64,000 nt of DNA from Pandoraea anhela (GTDB lineage Bacteria; Pseudomonadota; Gammaproteobacteria; Burkholderiales; Burkholderiaceae): NCBI RefSeq assembly GCF_902459655.1, contig NZ_CABPSB010000002.1, positions 1-64,000 of the forward strand. Direction: 5' to 3'. A program made the position numbers and the translations under genes. Numbering within the stretch: the stretch's first letter is position 1; each line of letters starts with the position of its first letter. Under the pieces are notes generated by a model, which was given only the letters and a program-made list of their open reading frames with translations, did no database searches and was not told the origin of the DNA. Shown piece by piece: positions 46,873 to 56,559 of the stretch.

Positions 46873-48162
46873 TTACGCCGCCGGTTTTCCGGTGTCTGCC
46901 ACCGCTGCGGCCGGATCGATCGACAGCGGCGAGTTCGCCGGCGGCTCGGCGCCGCCCACTGCACCGGCTTCGACGTCGTCGAGCGGGCTGGTGCCGTCCG
47001 CTTCGGCGACGAGCCATGCGGCAATCGCATCGCGCTGCGCGTAGGCATCCGCCTCACCGAGCGCGATGAGTTCCTGCGTATAGGCCGACTCGAACAACAA
47101 GTAGCTGGCGAACGCCGCGCCGCGTTCGGCGTCGGCGCCGATCGCCCCGAGCATCGTGCGCACCGCACGCGGCAACTGCTTGAGGTGACGCGCCGCGATC
47201 GGCTCCAGCCGCTGACTCGGCGAAATCAGTAATGTCTCGATGGGACGCCATCCGCTCGACTCTCGTTGCGCCTCGGGGACGTAACGTAACACGTTGTTGA
47301 TGTGCTGCAAGCGCTCCAGGTCCGCCGAGAGGCCGTCGATGAACACGCTCGCGAGCGCCTGACCGCCGATCTGCGCAAGGCTCGGATAGCCGCCGATGCG
47401 CTCGCCGCTGCTGTCGAGCCCGTACTGTCCGTGCGAGGCGCCGATAATCAGCACGCGCGTCGCGCCCAGGTGAATCGGCGGGCTTAGCGGCGCGATCTGC
47501 CGCATCGAACCGTCGCCGAAATACTCCGACTGCCCGTCGAGATCGAGTTCGATGGCAGGGAACAGGAACGGAATCGCGCTCGACGCCAGCAAGTGCTCCA
47601 CCGTCAGCGGCACGGCACGCGCCAGCCGCAACGAGCGCTTCCATGCCTGAATCGGCTCGGCGCTTTGATAGAACGTGACGTGTTTGCCGGAGGAGTACGA
47701 CAGCGCCGTCACCGATAACGCTTCGAGCGCGCCGCAGGCGAACACGTCCGGCAACCGGTCGAGACGGATCGCCTGACGCAGCATGTCGGCCAGCGGTGAC
47801 CAGTCGAACAACGAGCGAGGCGAGCGTCGCAACGCCCAGCCCAGCGAGATGGCGGCGAGCCAGCGCGCGCCGGTGCCGGCCATGCCCAACGAGTCGGCGC
47901 GGAACACCTGACCGGCGTGAAACTGACGCCAGACGGCATCGAGTTTCATCACGCCGTGCTGGAAGTCGTCTGCGTGCGAGGCCAGCGCTGCGGCGTTGAT
48001 CGCCCCGGCAGAGGTGCCGCACACGACAGGAAACGGGATCGCTCGCCGCGACGGCAGGACCTCGCGCTGAATCGCCGCAATCGCCGCGAGGACGCCGACC
48101 TGATACGCCGCGCGTGCGCCACCGCCCATCAGGACGAGACCGGTACGTTCGCCTGAGATCAT
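46873..48162 (-). CDS. Patatin-like phospholipase
   Basis: The 429-residue protein has the oxyanion loop LMGGGARAAYQVGVL, the nucleophile elbow VCGTSAGAINA (Ser51) and the dyad aspartate Asp217 in YFGDGSMRQIAPLSPPIHLGA (Ser-Asp dyad), and then a C-terminal domain typical of the Burkholderiales type. It probably hydrolyses phospholipids or other acyl esters in the cytoplasm or at the membrane, since no signal peptide is visible. The C terminus is acidic and Ala-rich. Confidence 0.9.
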   Translation of the reverse strand: MISGERTGLVLMGGGARAAYQVGVLAAIAAIQREVLPSRRAIPFPVVCGTSAGAINAAALASHADDFQHGVMKLDAVWRQFHAGQVFRADSLGMAGTGARWLAAISLGWALRRSPRSLFDWSPLADMLRQAIRLDRLPDVFACGALEALSVTALSYSSGKHVTFYQSAEPIQAWKRSLRLARAVPLTVEHLLASSAIPFLFPAIELDLDGQSEYFGDGSMRQIAPLSPPIHLGATRVLIIGASHGQYGLDSSGERIGGYPSLAQIGGQALASVFIDGLSADLERLQHINNVLRYVPEAQRESSGWRPIETLLISPSQRLEPIAARHLKQLPRAVRTMLGAIGADAERGAAFASYLLFESAYTQELIALGEADAYAQRDAIAAWLVAEADGTSPLDDVEAGAVGGAEPPANSPLSIDPAAAVADTGKPAA

Positions 48163-48342
48163 GAGGGCCTCCTCCTGCCTTCGTTCTCGTTGTGCTCGAT
48201 GCCCCGTCAGCCAGGCGTGTCGGCGAATCCCTGCGCCAACGCCGCCGGCGTCTGCCCGTCAAACGGCGCTTGCGCTACCCCTCCCACACGGCTCGGCGTT
48301 CGATTCACCGGGCTTGCGACGACAGTCGCTCCCGGGCCGGGC

Positions 48343-49326
48343 TTACCATTTCCAGGCAGCCTGCTTGCCGGTCGCTGCCGGCGCTCTGGCCGTCTTGTCG
48401 TTCGTCTTGTCGTTCGCATTGCCCGATGTTTTCGTCGACGCTTTAGCGGACGTTTTGGCCGACGTCTTCACAGCCGCCGATTTCGCCGGCGTCTTCTTGC
48501 TCGCCGGGGCACGCTTTGCGGCAGTCTTCGTGGCGGTCTTCGCTGAGGTTTTCCGGGCGCCCGTTCCCGCATTCCCCGCTGTCTTCCCCGCTGTCTTCCC
48601 CGACGCCTTGCCAGGCGTCGACGACGCGGCGCCCGTCGCGGCATGCGTCGCCTTGGCGGCCGCTTCGGACATATGCGCGGCGGCGGCTTCCGTCATCTGC
48701 GCCGCCGACACCCCGGCGGCTTGCGCGGCGGCGGCAATCTGGTCGAACTGGGCGCGCATCGCGTTGAACCACATCGACGGGTCCAGCGCACCGTAAGCGC
48801 TGCTCGCCTGCGCGAAGGGCGCCGCCGACGCACCTGCGCCCTCGGCGGCGCCTTGCGGCTCCGCGTCCGTCTCGGATGCGGTGTCAGGCGGCATCTCCGG
48901 CTCGTCGGCGCTCGCCTGCGGCTCGGGTTCGACGTCCTGCGCAGGCTCCGACGTGGCGAACGGCGAGCGCCAGAAGTGAGCGGTTCCGGCATCCCCGGCA
49001 TCGGCAGCGCCGGTGTGCGTCTCGCCTGCCGTGCCGGCCGCACCGAAGTTGCCCGTGCCGAACGCGCGCAGCGTCGCGTAAGTTGCGCGCTGCACTTCGA
49101 ACGCCTGAATGGTCGAGCGCAGCACGTTCAGATTGAGCGTGAGCCACTGTTCGACAGCCCGCATCTCGGCGATACGATTCTCGATTTCGTTGGGATCGAG
49201 CAACGGCGCGGCGCTCTGCATCAACTGCGTGAGCGGCGAGGTGAAAGTCGCGGGCGGGCTGAACGCCTCCCACATCTTCTTGAGAATGTCGAAGCCGTTC
49301 GGCATGGCACTCGTCGAATCGCTCAT
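48343..49326 (-). CDS. PHA granule protein PhaM with histone-like tail
   Basis: The 327-residue protein starts NGFDILKKMWEAFSPPATF, the PhaM signature, and has an Ala/Glu-rich middle. From about residue 230 a tail rich in Lys, Ala, Thr and Pro (ASGKTAGKTAGNAGTGARKT) resembles histone H1. In Cupriavidus necator PhaM activates PHA synthase and links carbonosomes to the nucleoid through such a DNA-binding tail. This gene should do the same. Length is somewhat greater than known PhaM proteins because of the repeats. Confidence 0.85.
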   Translation of the reverse strand: MSDSTSAMPNGFDILKKMWEAFSPPATFTSPLTQLMQSAAPLLDPNEIENRIAEMRAVEQWLTLNLNVLRSTIQAFEVQRATYATLRAFGTGNFGAAGTAGETHTGAADAGDAGTAHFWRSPFATSEPAQDVEPEPQASADEPEMPPDTASETDAEPQGAAEGAGASAAPFAQASSAYGALDPSMWFNAMRAQFDQIAAAAQAAGVSAAQMTEAAAAHMSEAAAKATHAATGAASSTPGKASGKTAGKTAGNAGTGARKTSAKTATKTAAKRAPASKKTPAKSAAVKTSAKTSAKASTKTSGNANDKTNDKTARAPAATGKQAAWKW

Positions 49327-49491
49327 TACGATCTCCAGTCACGGTCGGGGACGCACGGCGCGTCGGTCAAGCCACGCGCACGGGGCGTATGGCTATCGAT
49401 CATACGCCGAGCGTGCGCCAGTGGTGTGTCAAAAAGGGACGCCCCGCGCCGGGATGTCGCGATCGCCCACACGCGATGCCGCGCCGTGCCA

Positions 49492-50313
49492 TCAGAACGG
49501 CGCGTCGCCGCCGAAGTCCGGGGCGCGGCGCTCGCGCAGCGAGGCGATGCCTTCGCGCACGTCCGGTCCCGCAAATCCCATGAATTCGAGCGCCAGCGAG
49601 GCGTCGAACGACGGTCCCGCACTGCGCAGCCAGTTGTTGAGCGCATACTTCGTCCAGCGAATCGCCGTCGTCGAACCGCGCGCGAGTTTGTCGGCCACCT
49701 CGAACGCCTTGGGCAGCAGGTCCGCCTCGTCGACCGTGAGCGACACGAGTCCGATGCGCTCGGCCTCCTCGCCCGTCACCGGCTCGCACAGCAGCAGGTA
49801 GTACTTCGCCTTCGCCATGCCGCACAGCAGCGGCCAGACGATGGCGGCATGATCGCCCGCCGCCACGCCAAGACGCGTATGTCCGTCGATGATGCGGGCG
49901 GTCTTCGCCGCGATCGAGATATCCGCGAGCAGGCCCGCGACCAGCCCCGCGCCGACCGCCGGGCCGTGCATCGCCGAGACGATGGGCTTGCTGCAATTGA
50001 TCACGTTGTAGACCAGATCGCGTGCTTCACGCCACACGCGGGCGCGCACGGCGAAGTCGTCGGCCATGTCCTCCACGAGCGCCAGATCGCCGCCGCCCGA
50101 GAACCCTTTGCCTTCGCCGCGAATCACGACAGCGCGCGTCTCGGTGTCGCGGTCGATGTCGCGCCACACGTCGGCCAATTCCTGATGCATGCGATGATCG
50201 GCGGTCGACAGGCCGCTCTTGTTTGCACCGGCGCCCATCACGAGTTCGAGCACACCGTTCGGATGCCGCTTGAATTGCAGCGACTGATAGTGTTGATACG
50301 GGTCTTGCGACAT
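49492..50313 (-). CDS. Enoyl-CoA hydratase/isomerase family protein
   Basis: The 273-residue crotonase-fold protein has the oxyanion-hole pieces [17 protein letters not shown] and [27 protein letters not shown]. The position of the usual first catalytic Glu is not obvious, so hydratase or isomerase activity cannot be distinguished. It might act in degradation of a CoA thioester. No other beta-oxidation gene is adjacent. It is followed by phaM about 165 bp downstream. Confidence 0.85.
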   Translation of the reverse strand: MSQDPYQHYQSLQFKRHPNGVLELVMGAGANKSGLSTADHRMHQELADVWRDIDRDTETRAVVIRGEGKGFSGGGDLALVEDMADDFAVRARVWREARDLVYNVINCSKPIVSAMHGPAVGAGLVAGLLADISIAAKTARIIDGHTRLGVAAGDHAAIVWPLLCGMAKAKYYLLLCEPVTGEEAERIGLVSLTVDEADLLPKAFEVADKLARGSTTAIRWTKYALNNWLRSAGPSFDASLALEFMGFAGPDVREGIASLRERRAPDFGGDAPF

Positions 50314-50459
50314 GGCTTACCGCTCCAAAAAAATATCCCCGCACAGGCGGGGATGGAACAGCGGCACCGACTAAGGCCAGCGCCGCCGACGGTCAACAGG
50401 TCGATGCGAGACATTAACGACCTTCCCGCATTACGGCATTCAAATTGTCGTCATCGACC

Positions 50460-51611
50460 TTACGGCGCGATCACCCACTTGCCGTTGTCGATCTTGACCA
50501 TCACGCGGGCGCGCTGATCGAGGCCGAGGTGATCGGTCGGGCTCATGTTGACGACGCCGTTCGAGACGTGAACGTCCTTGCTCGTCTCCAGCGCATCGCG
50601 CAGCGCCTTGCGGAACTCCTGCGTGCCAGGCTTGGCGCTCTTGAGCGCGATCGGAATCGCGCGTTGCAGCAGAATGCCGGCATCCCAGGCGTACGAGCCG
50701 AAAGCGGCCACTTTGCCGGCACCGTAGCGGGCGTCGAACTTCTTGATGTAGTCCGTCGCCACGGCCTTGGCCGGGTGATCATTCGGCAGTTGCGCCGCCA
50801 CGAGCACCGGACTGGCCGGCAGATACGTGTTGTTGCAGTCCTTGCCGCATACGCGCAGGAAGTCGTTATTGCCCACGCCGTGGTTGTGATACACGAGCCC
50901 CTTGTAGCCGCGCTCGGCGAGCGCCTTCGGCGGCAGGGCGGCCGGCGTGCCCGCCGCGCCCACCACGACCGCATCCGGGTTCTGCGCCATGATCTTGAGG
51001 ATCTGGCCGGTCACGCTCGGGTCCGTGCGGGCGAAGCGCTCGCTCGCGACCATCTTGATCTTGTGCAGGCCGGCGAACTTGGCGACTTCCTCGTAGAAGG
51101 CCTCACCCAGCGCGTCGCCCTGACCGATGAACGCCATCGTCTTCACGCCGTGACGGCTCGCATGCTCGGCAATGGCGGAGGCCATCTGTGCGTCGGTCTG
51201 CGGCGTCTTGAACATCCAGTAACGCTTGGCGTCGACCGGTTCGATGATGCGTGCGGACGAGGCGAGCGAGATCGTCGGCGTGGTGCCGGCGGCGATCACG
51301 TCGAGCATCGCCAGCGTGTTCGGCGTGATCGACGAGCCGATGATGGCGTCGACGCGGTTCTCGGAGATGAGCTTCTTGGTGTTCTGAACGGCGGTCGTGG
51401 TGTCGGACGCGTCGTCCAGCACGATGTAGTCGATCTTCTCGCCGCCGATTTCCTTCGGCAACATGCTGATCGTGTCGCGCGCGGGAAGGCCGAGCGAAGC
51501 GGCGGGGCCGGTGAGCGAAATGCTCACACCGATCTTGACCTGAGCGGCAGCGCCGCCGGCCAACGCCAGCAACATCGCACCCAGCAGGGCAGTGCGCACG
51601 GGGTTTCGCAT
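50460..51611 (-). CDS. LivK-type ABC substrate-binding protein
   Basis: The 383-residue protein has a signal peptide (TALLGAMLLALAGGAAAQ) and the periplasmic-binding fold type I of branched-chain amino-acid receptors: VKIGVSISLTGPAASLG, IDYIVLDDASDTTTAV, VDAIIGSSITPNTLAMLDV and AFIGQGDALGEAFYEEVAK. It should deliver an amino acid, amide or aromatic compound to a Liv-type transporter; the permease and ATPase genes are not adjacent, so they are encoded elsewhere or shared. The start is ATG 51609-51611. Confidence 0.88.
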   Translation of the reverse strand: MRNPVRTALLGAMLLALAGGAAAQVKIGVSISLTGPAASLGLPARDTISMLPKEIGGEKIDYIVLDDASDTTTAVQNTKKLISENRVDAIIGSSITPNTLAMLDVIAAGTTPTISLASSARIIEPVDAKRYWMFKTPQTDAQMASAIAEHASRHGVKTMAFIGQGDALGEAFYEEVAKFAGLHKIKMVASERFARTDPSVTGQILKIMAQNPDAVVVGAAGTPAALPPKALAERGYKGLVYHNHGVGNNDFLRVCGKDCNNTYLPASPVLVAAQLPNDHPAKAVATDYIKKFDARYGAGKVAAFGSYAWDAGILLQRAIPIALKSAKPGTQEFRKALRDALETSKDVHVSNGVVNMSPTDHLGLDQRARVMVKIDNGKWVIAP

Positions 51612-51961
51612 GGAAAATCTCCTGGTCTGGCCTGCGCTGGTGGTGTTCTCTGACGCGGATGTCTCAGGGCAGACACCTCGCGCCGCGCCGGCGAAAGTTA
51701 GGGCCGGTGCACGAACCTGCCAGGCGTGCGCACCGACGCAAGGAGACAAAGAATAGCGGAGCCGGAATTCCCCGCCATATCCGGGTTCACCCTATGACGA
51801 CACCGTCCGGCACCCCGCAACGCCTTGCGGGACAAGGCGTTAGGCCCGGTTCATTTTCCCGTCCGGACGGTCGGTCGTTTGCACCGCCGGACGGTGATGG
51901 CGACGAAAGTCGGGGAACGATGATGACGAGGGCGCCGCACGACGCCGCAGGACGCCGCCGC
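51612..51961. other. Spacer without a recognisable gene
   Basis: Between the FAH-family gene and the LivK-type gene on the same strand I find no gene, hairpin with T-run, or clear promoter. Confidence 0.5.
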
Positions 51962-52948
51962 TTACTCGTCCAACGGGGCGACCGCCTGATCGATCGCGCC
52001 GAAGATCGTCTTGCCCTGCGCGTCGAACATCTCGATACGCACACGGTCGCCGTAGCGCATGAACGCCGTCTGCGGTGCGCCCGTCTCGAGGGTCTCCAGC
52101 ATGCGCTTCTCGGCGATACAGGCGCTGCCCCGGCTGCGGTCCTTGTTCGAGATCGTGCCCGAGCCGACGATGGTCCCCGCACGCGCATTGCGCGTCTTGC
52201 ATACGTGCGCCACCAACTGGCCGAAATCGAACACCATGTCCTCGCCGCACTCCGGCGCGCCGAACTTCTTGTCGTTCCACTTCACCGTGAGCGGACGATG
52301 CACGCGGCCATCGCGCCATGCGTCGCCCAACTCGTCAGGCGTGACGGCCACCGGCGAGAAGGCGCTGGCCGGCTTGCTCTGGAAGAAGCCGAAGCCCTTG
52401 GCCAGTTCCGCCGGGATCAGGTGACGCAGGCTCACATCGTTGACCAGCATCAGCAAACGCACGCCTTCGAGCGCGCGGGCCGGGCTCGCGCCCATCGGCA
52501 CATCCGATGTCACGACCGCAACCTCGGCTTCGAAGTCGATGCCGAAGTCTTCCGAAGCGCAGACGATGTCGTCCGTCGGCCCGATAAAGTCGTCGCTGCC
52601 GCCCTGATACATGAGCGGATCGGTCCAGAATTCGGGCGGCATTTCGGCGCCGCGCGCCTTTCGCACCAGTTCGACATGATTCACGTAGGCCGAGCCGTCG
52701 GCCCATTGGTACGCGCGCGGCAACGGCGCCATGCACTCGGCCGGGTCGAACGCGAAAGTATTGCGCGCACGGCCATGGTTGAGTTCGGTGTAGAGCGAAT
52801 GCAGTTGCGGCGCGTAGAACGTCCAGTCGTCGAGCACGCGTTGCAGCGTGGGAGCGATGGCGTCGGCAATGCAGGCGGTCGACAGGTCGCGCGAGACGAC
52901 GATCAACTGGCCGTCGCGGGTGCCGTCCTTACGGGTAGCGAGTTTCAT
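51962..52948 (-). CDS. Fumarylacetoacetate hydrolase family protein
   Basis: The 328-residue enzyme has the FAH fold with metal-binding residues in DFGIDFEAEVAVVTSD and DVSLRHLIPAELAKGFGFF, plus KPASAFSPVAVTPDELG and a C-terminal GTIVGSGTISNKD. The family cleaves C-C bonds or hydrates keto acids in aromatic compound degradation. It is divergent from an IclR regulator (starts 181 bp apart), which suggests an inducible catabolic gene. Confidence 0.88.
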   Translation of the reverse strand: MKLATRKDGTRDGQLIVVSRDLSTACIADAIAPTLQRVLDDWTFYAPQLHSLYTELNHGRARNTFAFDPAECMAPLPRAYQWADGSAYVNHVELVRKARGAEMPPEFWTDPLMYQGGSDDFIGPTDDIVCASEDFGIDFEAEVAVVTSDVPMGASPARALEGVRLLMLVNDVSLRHLIPAELAKGFGFFQSKPASAFSPVAVTPDELGDAWRDGRVHRPLTVKWNDKKFGAPECGEDMVFDFGQLVAHVCKTRNARAGTIVGSGTISNKDRSRGSACIAEKRMLETLETGAPQTAFMRYGDRVRIEMFDAQGKTIFGAIDQAVAPLDE

Positions 52949-53129
52949 GGCAATGGAGTCTGCGAGCGGGTTCAGGATCCGGACCCGACGAGGCAGGCCC
53001 GATAGAATGGCGCTTGAAGCCGGGAATTCTACCCGAGGGTATCGTCGGCAGCCCGGAGACGCCGGGCCGGCGACAATCACAGCGACAGTTGCGGGCAGCG
53101 AGCGGCCACGATAACAACGACAGAGACAC

Positions 53130-54005
53130 ATGACAGCGCCTGAACACGACAACGATTCCCGTCGCGATAGCGAACAAGACGGCGACGCCCACACCGCAGC
53201 GCCGGACGAGGAGAAAACCCGCTCGGGCATTCAGTCCATCGAAGTGGGCTTTCGTCTGATCGAAGTGCTGACCGAAGCATCCAATGCGATGATGCTGCGC
53301 GACCTCGCGCATGCTGCGGGCATGAATCCCGCCAAGGCGCACCGTTATCTCGTGAGCTTCCAGCGGCTCGGTCTCATCTTGCAGGATCCGGTCAGCGGAC
53401 GTTACGACCTCGGCCCGTTCACGCTGCGCATGGGGCTCGCGCATCTCGCGCGCATCGATGCCTTCAAGGCCGCGCGCTTCGCCCTGTCCGAACTGCGCGA
53501 CGCCATCGACCAGACCGTAGGCCTCGCTGTCTGGGGCAATCAGGGACCGACCGTCGTGCACTGGCTCGAATCGACGTTTCCGATGCGTGTGCCGTTGCGT
53601 CTGGGCGATGTCATGCCCATGCTCGAATCCGCCGCCGGCCGCCTGTTCGCCGCCTATCTCCCCGAGCGTCAGACGGCACCGCTCATCGATGCGGCGCTGG
53701 CCGATCTTCAGCATGCGTCGCGCCACCATCTGCCTGCCACGCGGGCGCAATACGAGGCCGTGCTCGACGATGTGCGGGCGCACCGGGCCGCGCGCGTGGA
53801 AGGCACTGTCCTGCCGTCCGTCAACGCGTTCTGCATGCCGGTGTTCGACGCCACGGGACAACTCGTCATGGGCCTGATGGCGCTCGGTCCGGAGAGTCGA
53901 TTCGATGCGAGTTGGGGCGGCCCGATCGACACCGCACTGCGCACGCTCGCCCAAAATCTGTCGGCCGATCTCGGGCATGCGCACGCGCCCGGGAACGCAC
54001 GCTGA
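53130..54005 (+). CDS. IclR-family transcriptional regulator
   Basis: The 291-residue protein has a 33-residue acidic N-terminal tail, a winged helix (GIQSIEVGFRLIEVLTEASN, LRDLAHAAGMNPAKAHRYLVSF) and an IclR effector domain (RVPLRLGDVMPMLESAAGRLFAAY in parts). It likely controls the divergent FAH-family gene. A weak relation to regulators of aromatic acid degradation fits the nearby enol-lactonase-like gene. Confidence 0.88.
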   Translation: MTAPEHDNDSRRDSEQDGDAHTAAPDEEKTRSGIQSIEVGFRLIEVLTEASNAMMLRDLAHAAGMNPAKAHRYLVSFQRLGLILQDPVSGRYDLGPFTLRMGLAHLARIDAFKAARFALSELRDAIDQTVGLAVWGNQGPTVVHWLESTFPMRVPLRLGDVMPMLESAAGRLFAAYLPERQTAPLIDAALADLQHASRHHLPATRAQYEAVLDDVRAHRAARVEGTVLPSVNAFCMPVFDATGQLVMGLMALGPESRFDASWGGPIDTALRTLAQNLSADLGHAHAPGNAR

Positions 54006-54090
54006 ATCGGGCGCTGCGCGGGGAGGCCCAACGCCGCGCGCTGCGCGATGAACGACGCGGGACGCGCGGTGTCGAACCGAATTCATCTCA

Positions 54091-55422
54091 ATGTGCGATC
54101 CTGAAGGTCCCGACGTCCTGACGTCCCGACGTTTTGACCCATCGATTCTCGTGTCTTCGCGCCCGCCCAGCTCGCCCGACTCCTCTCGCCACGCCGCGTC
54201 CGACGCGCCGCCGAACCCGGTCGGCCCGGCTTCGCCCGGGGCTTCGGAGACGGGGGTGCCATCGTCGCCCGGGTTGCCCTCGTTGCCCACATCGCCCCCG
54301 TCGCCCCCGTCACAGAGATCGCCCAGATCGCCCGCACCGAAGCGCTCGACGCCGTCGCGGGGAGCGAGGTCCGGCAGACGCTGGGGGCTGCGGGCGGGCG
54401 TGCTCACGACGGTGATCATCGCGCACCTGTGCCTAGCGCTGTGGGTCGCGAGCCATCGGACGAGGCTCGACGACACGCCGATACCGAGCATTCCGATCAC
54501 GCTCATCCCGCTCACGCCGGTCGCACCGCCCTCCCCGCCTGCACCGCCAACGCCCAAGCCGGTGGCCAAGCCGCGTCCACCCAAACCTGCTCCCCCCGTC
54601 ACCGCCCCGCCCGCCCCGCCCGACACGCTTGCCGCGCCGGCGACCGCCGACACGCCCGGACCGCAGGCGGCGTCGGAGACCGTGGCGGGCGCGGGCGACA
54701 CCGCCGGTGCGAAGGCCTCCGAAGCCGCTGCGCCGCCGGGTGTTCCGCTCACCGCCGCCGCGGCGAACGGCGACAAGTTCGCCCCGCCGCCGTCCGTCAC
54801 GTTGACGTACGACGCGCTCATGAACGGCGTGCGCAATCAGACGGGACAACTGCATTGGGTGAACCAGAACGGGCATTACCAGTTGCGCATTTCGGTGCCG
54901 ATCATCTTTTTCGGCACGTTCGAGTTCATCAGCGAAGGCGGGTACGACGCCAATGGCATCGCCCCGTCCCGTTATGTGGAAAAGCGCGGACGCCGCGCCG
55001 AATACGTCACCGACTTCCGGCGCGACGCCGCCCCCACGCTGCATTTCTCTCGCTCCGGGCAATCCGTGCCGCTCGCCCCCGGTGCGCAGGACCGCTTCAG
55101 CGTGATGATGCAACTGGCGGGCTACGCCCGGGGCAACCCCGAGCGCTATACCCAGGTTGGCGTGACGCACGAGTTCACGGTGGCCGATACGGACAGCAGC
55201 GAGGTGTGGCCGGTGCAGTATGTCGGCAGCGAGACCCTGCAAACGCCGAGGGGCTATGTGGAGACGCGTCACTTCAGGCGCCTGCCGCGCAAGTCGGGCG
55301 ACGAGCGACGTGTGGACATCTGGCTCGCGCCGTCCCTCGACTGGCTGCCGGTTCGGGTCAGACAGACGGAACCGTCGGGCACGGAGTTCGAGCTGATCTT
55401 CACGGAGAAATCGGCGCAGTGA
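54091..55422 (+). CDS. DUF3108 protein with TonB-like N-terminal half
   Basis: The 443-residue protein has a 95-residue Ser/Pro-rich cytoplasmic segment, one membrane span (LRAGVLTTVIIAHLCLALWVA), a Pro/Ala-rich periplasmic spacer (PPSPPAPPTPKPVAKPRPPK) and a C-terminal DUF3108 domain (VTLTYDALMNGVRNQTG through the conserved KSGDERRVDIWLAPSLDWLPVRV). The front half resembles TonB, but the end is a DUF3108 beta-domain of unknown function. This is probably a periplasmic, membrane-anchored protein. The start is ATG 54091 since it lies close to the IclR gene end; later starts are possible. Confidence 0.75.
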   Translation: MCDPEGPDVLTSRRFDPSILVSSRPPSSPDSSRHAASDAPPNPVGPASPGASETGVPSSPGLPSLPTSPPSPPSQRSPRSPAPKRSTPSRGARSGRRWGLRAGVLTTVIIAHLCLALWVASHRTRLDDTPIPSIPITLIPLTPVAPPSPPAPPTPKPVAKPRPPKPAPPVTAPPAPPDTLAAPATADTPGPQAASETVAGAGDTAGAKASEAAAPPGVPLTAAAANGDKFAPPPSVTLTYDALMNGVRNQTGQLHWVNQNGHYQLRISVPIIFFGTFEFISEGGYDANGIAPSRYVEKRGRRAEYVTDFRRDAAPTLHFSRSGQSVPLAPGAQDRFSVMMQLAGYARGNPERYTQVGVTHEFTVADTDSSEVWPVQYVGSETLQTPRGYVETRHFRRLPRKSGDERRVDIWLAPSLDWLPVRVRQTEPSGTEFELIFTEKSAQ

Positions 55423-55764
55423 TCAGGGCGGCGAGGGCTACGACGTTCGGCGCGACGACGCTCGGCCAGGCGTGACGATTCCCGACGACACACAGGGTTT
55501 TCCACCCCTGAGAAACGCCTTGCAAACGCCTTGCGATTGCTTAGAATTTCGAGCGATGCAGGCGTGATGCGGGTATGCGGCACGGTGTTGCCCAACCACG
55601 ACGAAACGCTCGGCAAGATCCTGATCTTCCTGACATAATCAGGATCATTCCGACAGCATCATGTCGCCTCAGCAGTATCTTCGACACCTGATCAGCCTCG
55701 ACGCCCGACGACAACGCCCGACGACACCATCTCGCAACGTAATGACGACCCCAGGGGGCCACTC
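55423..55764. other. Upstream region of the enol-lactonase-like gene
   Basis: No gene is recognisable. It contains the inverted repeat at 55617-55646 and several direct AAACGCCTTGC-like repeats near 55512-55535. Confidence 0.5.
55617..55646. promoter_or_regulatory. Inverted repeat before the enol-lactonase-like gene
   Basis: GATCCTGAT at 55617-55625 and ATCAGGATC at 55638-55646 are perfect inverted arms with a 12-base spacer. CATAAT (55635-55640), a possible -10, straddles the second arm. It could be a regulator-binding site. Confidence 0.45.
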
Positions 55765-56559
55765 ATGAAAGTCAGTGCCAACGGCGCATCGATTCATTAC
55801 GCGGTAGACGGCCATGGACCTTGGGTGACGCTGGCGCATCCGCTGGGCGCCGACCTCACCGTCTGGGACGATCTGGTGCCCGATTTGGCGGCACACTTCC
55901 GGGTATTGCGCTACGACAGCCGTGGCCACGGACGGAGCGATGTCACGCGCGGCCCATACTCCGTCGAACAACTGGCCGCCGATGCCACGGCGCTGCTGAG
56001 TTCACTGGAAATCCCGCGTACGCATTTCGTCGGCATTTCGATGGGCGGTGCCGTCGCCCAGCAAGTGGCGCTGGACGCCCCCGAGCGGATCGCCAGCCTG
56101 ACGCTGATCGACACCACCGCCGGCTATGACGACGCCGACGCGCAAAGCTTCCTCGAACGTGCCGCGAAAGCCCGTGCGCACGGCATGAAGGAGCTCGCTG
56201 CCGGCACGCTCGAGCGCTGGCTGGGCGAGCGTTTTCGCAAACATCATCCCCAGACGGCCGAACGCATTCGTTCGCTCGTCGCGCACGCCGATCCGGAAGG
56301 CTTTGCCGCCGCGTGCGAGGCGCTCGCGGCGTTCGACGTGCGATCACGGTTGTCCGAAATCGAAACGCCTACGCTGGTGCTCGTCGGGGAAAACGATCCC
56401 TCGACACCCCCTGCCGTGGCCCGGCGCATCGCCAGCGGGATCGCCGGCGCCCATCTGGAAATTGTGCCCGACGCTGCGCACCTGTCGATCGTCGAGCAGA
56501 AACAGTTCGTAACGAAAGCCCTTGCAACATTTTTGCAAGGGACTGCATCTAACGTCTGA
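55765..56559 (+). CDS. 3-oxoadipate enol-lactonase-like alpha/beta-hydrolase
   Basis: The 264-residue protein closely follows the PcaD pattern: TLAHPLGADLTVWDDLVPDL, RYDSRGHGRSDV, the nucleophile elbow FVGISMGGAVAQQ, GENDPSTPP with the acid, and AAHLSIVEQ with the catalytic His. PcaD hydrolyses 3-oxoadipate enol-lactone in the beta-ketoadipate pathway. No other pca gene is present here, so the role could be another lactonase or esterase. The inverted repeat upstream suggests regulation. Confidence 0.8.
   Translation: MKVSANGASIHYAVDGHGPWVTLAHPLGADLTVWDDLVPDLAAHFRVLRYDSRGHGRSDVTRGPYSVEQLAADATALLSSLEIPRTHFVGISMGGAVAQQVALDAPERIASLTLIDTTAGYDDADAQSFLERAAKARAHGMKELAAGTLERWLGERFRKHHPQTAERIRSLVAHADPEGFAAACEALAAFDVRSRLSEIETPTLVLVGENDPSTPPAVARRIASGIAGAHLEIVPDAAHLSIVEQKQFVTKALATFLQGTASNV

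Noticed and set aside
46873-48262. Two overlapping long frames on the same strand at the patatin gene
   Set aside because: The frame with the GGGARAAYQ and GTSAG motifs is the real one; the second frame (47054-48262) is Arg/Ala-rich and lacks domains.
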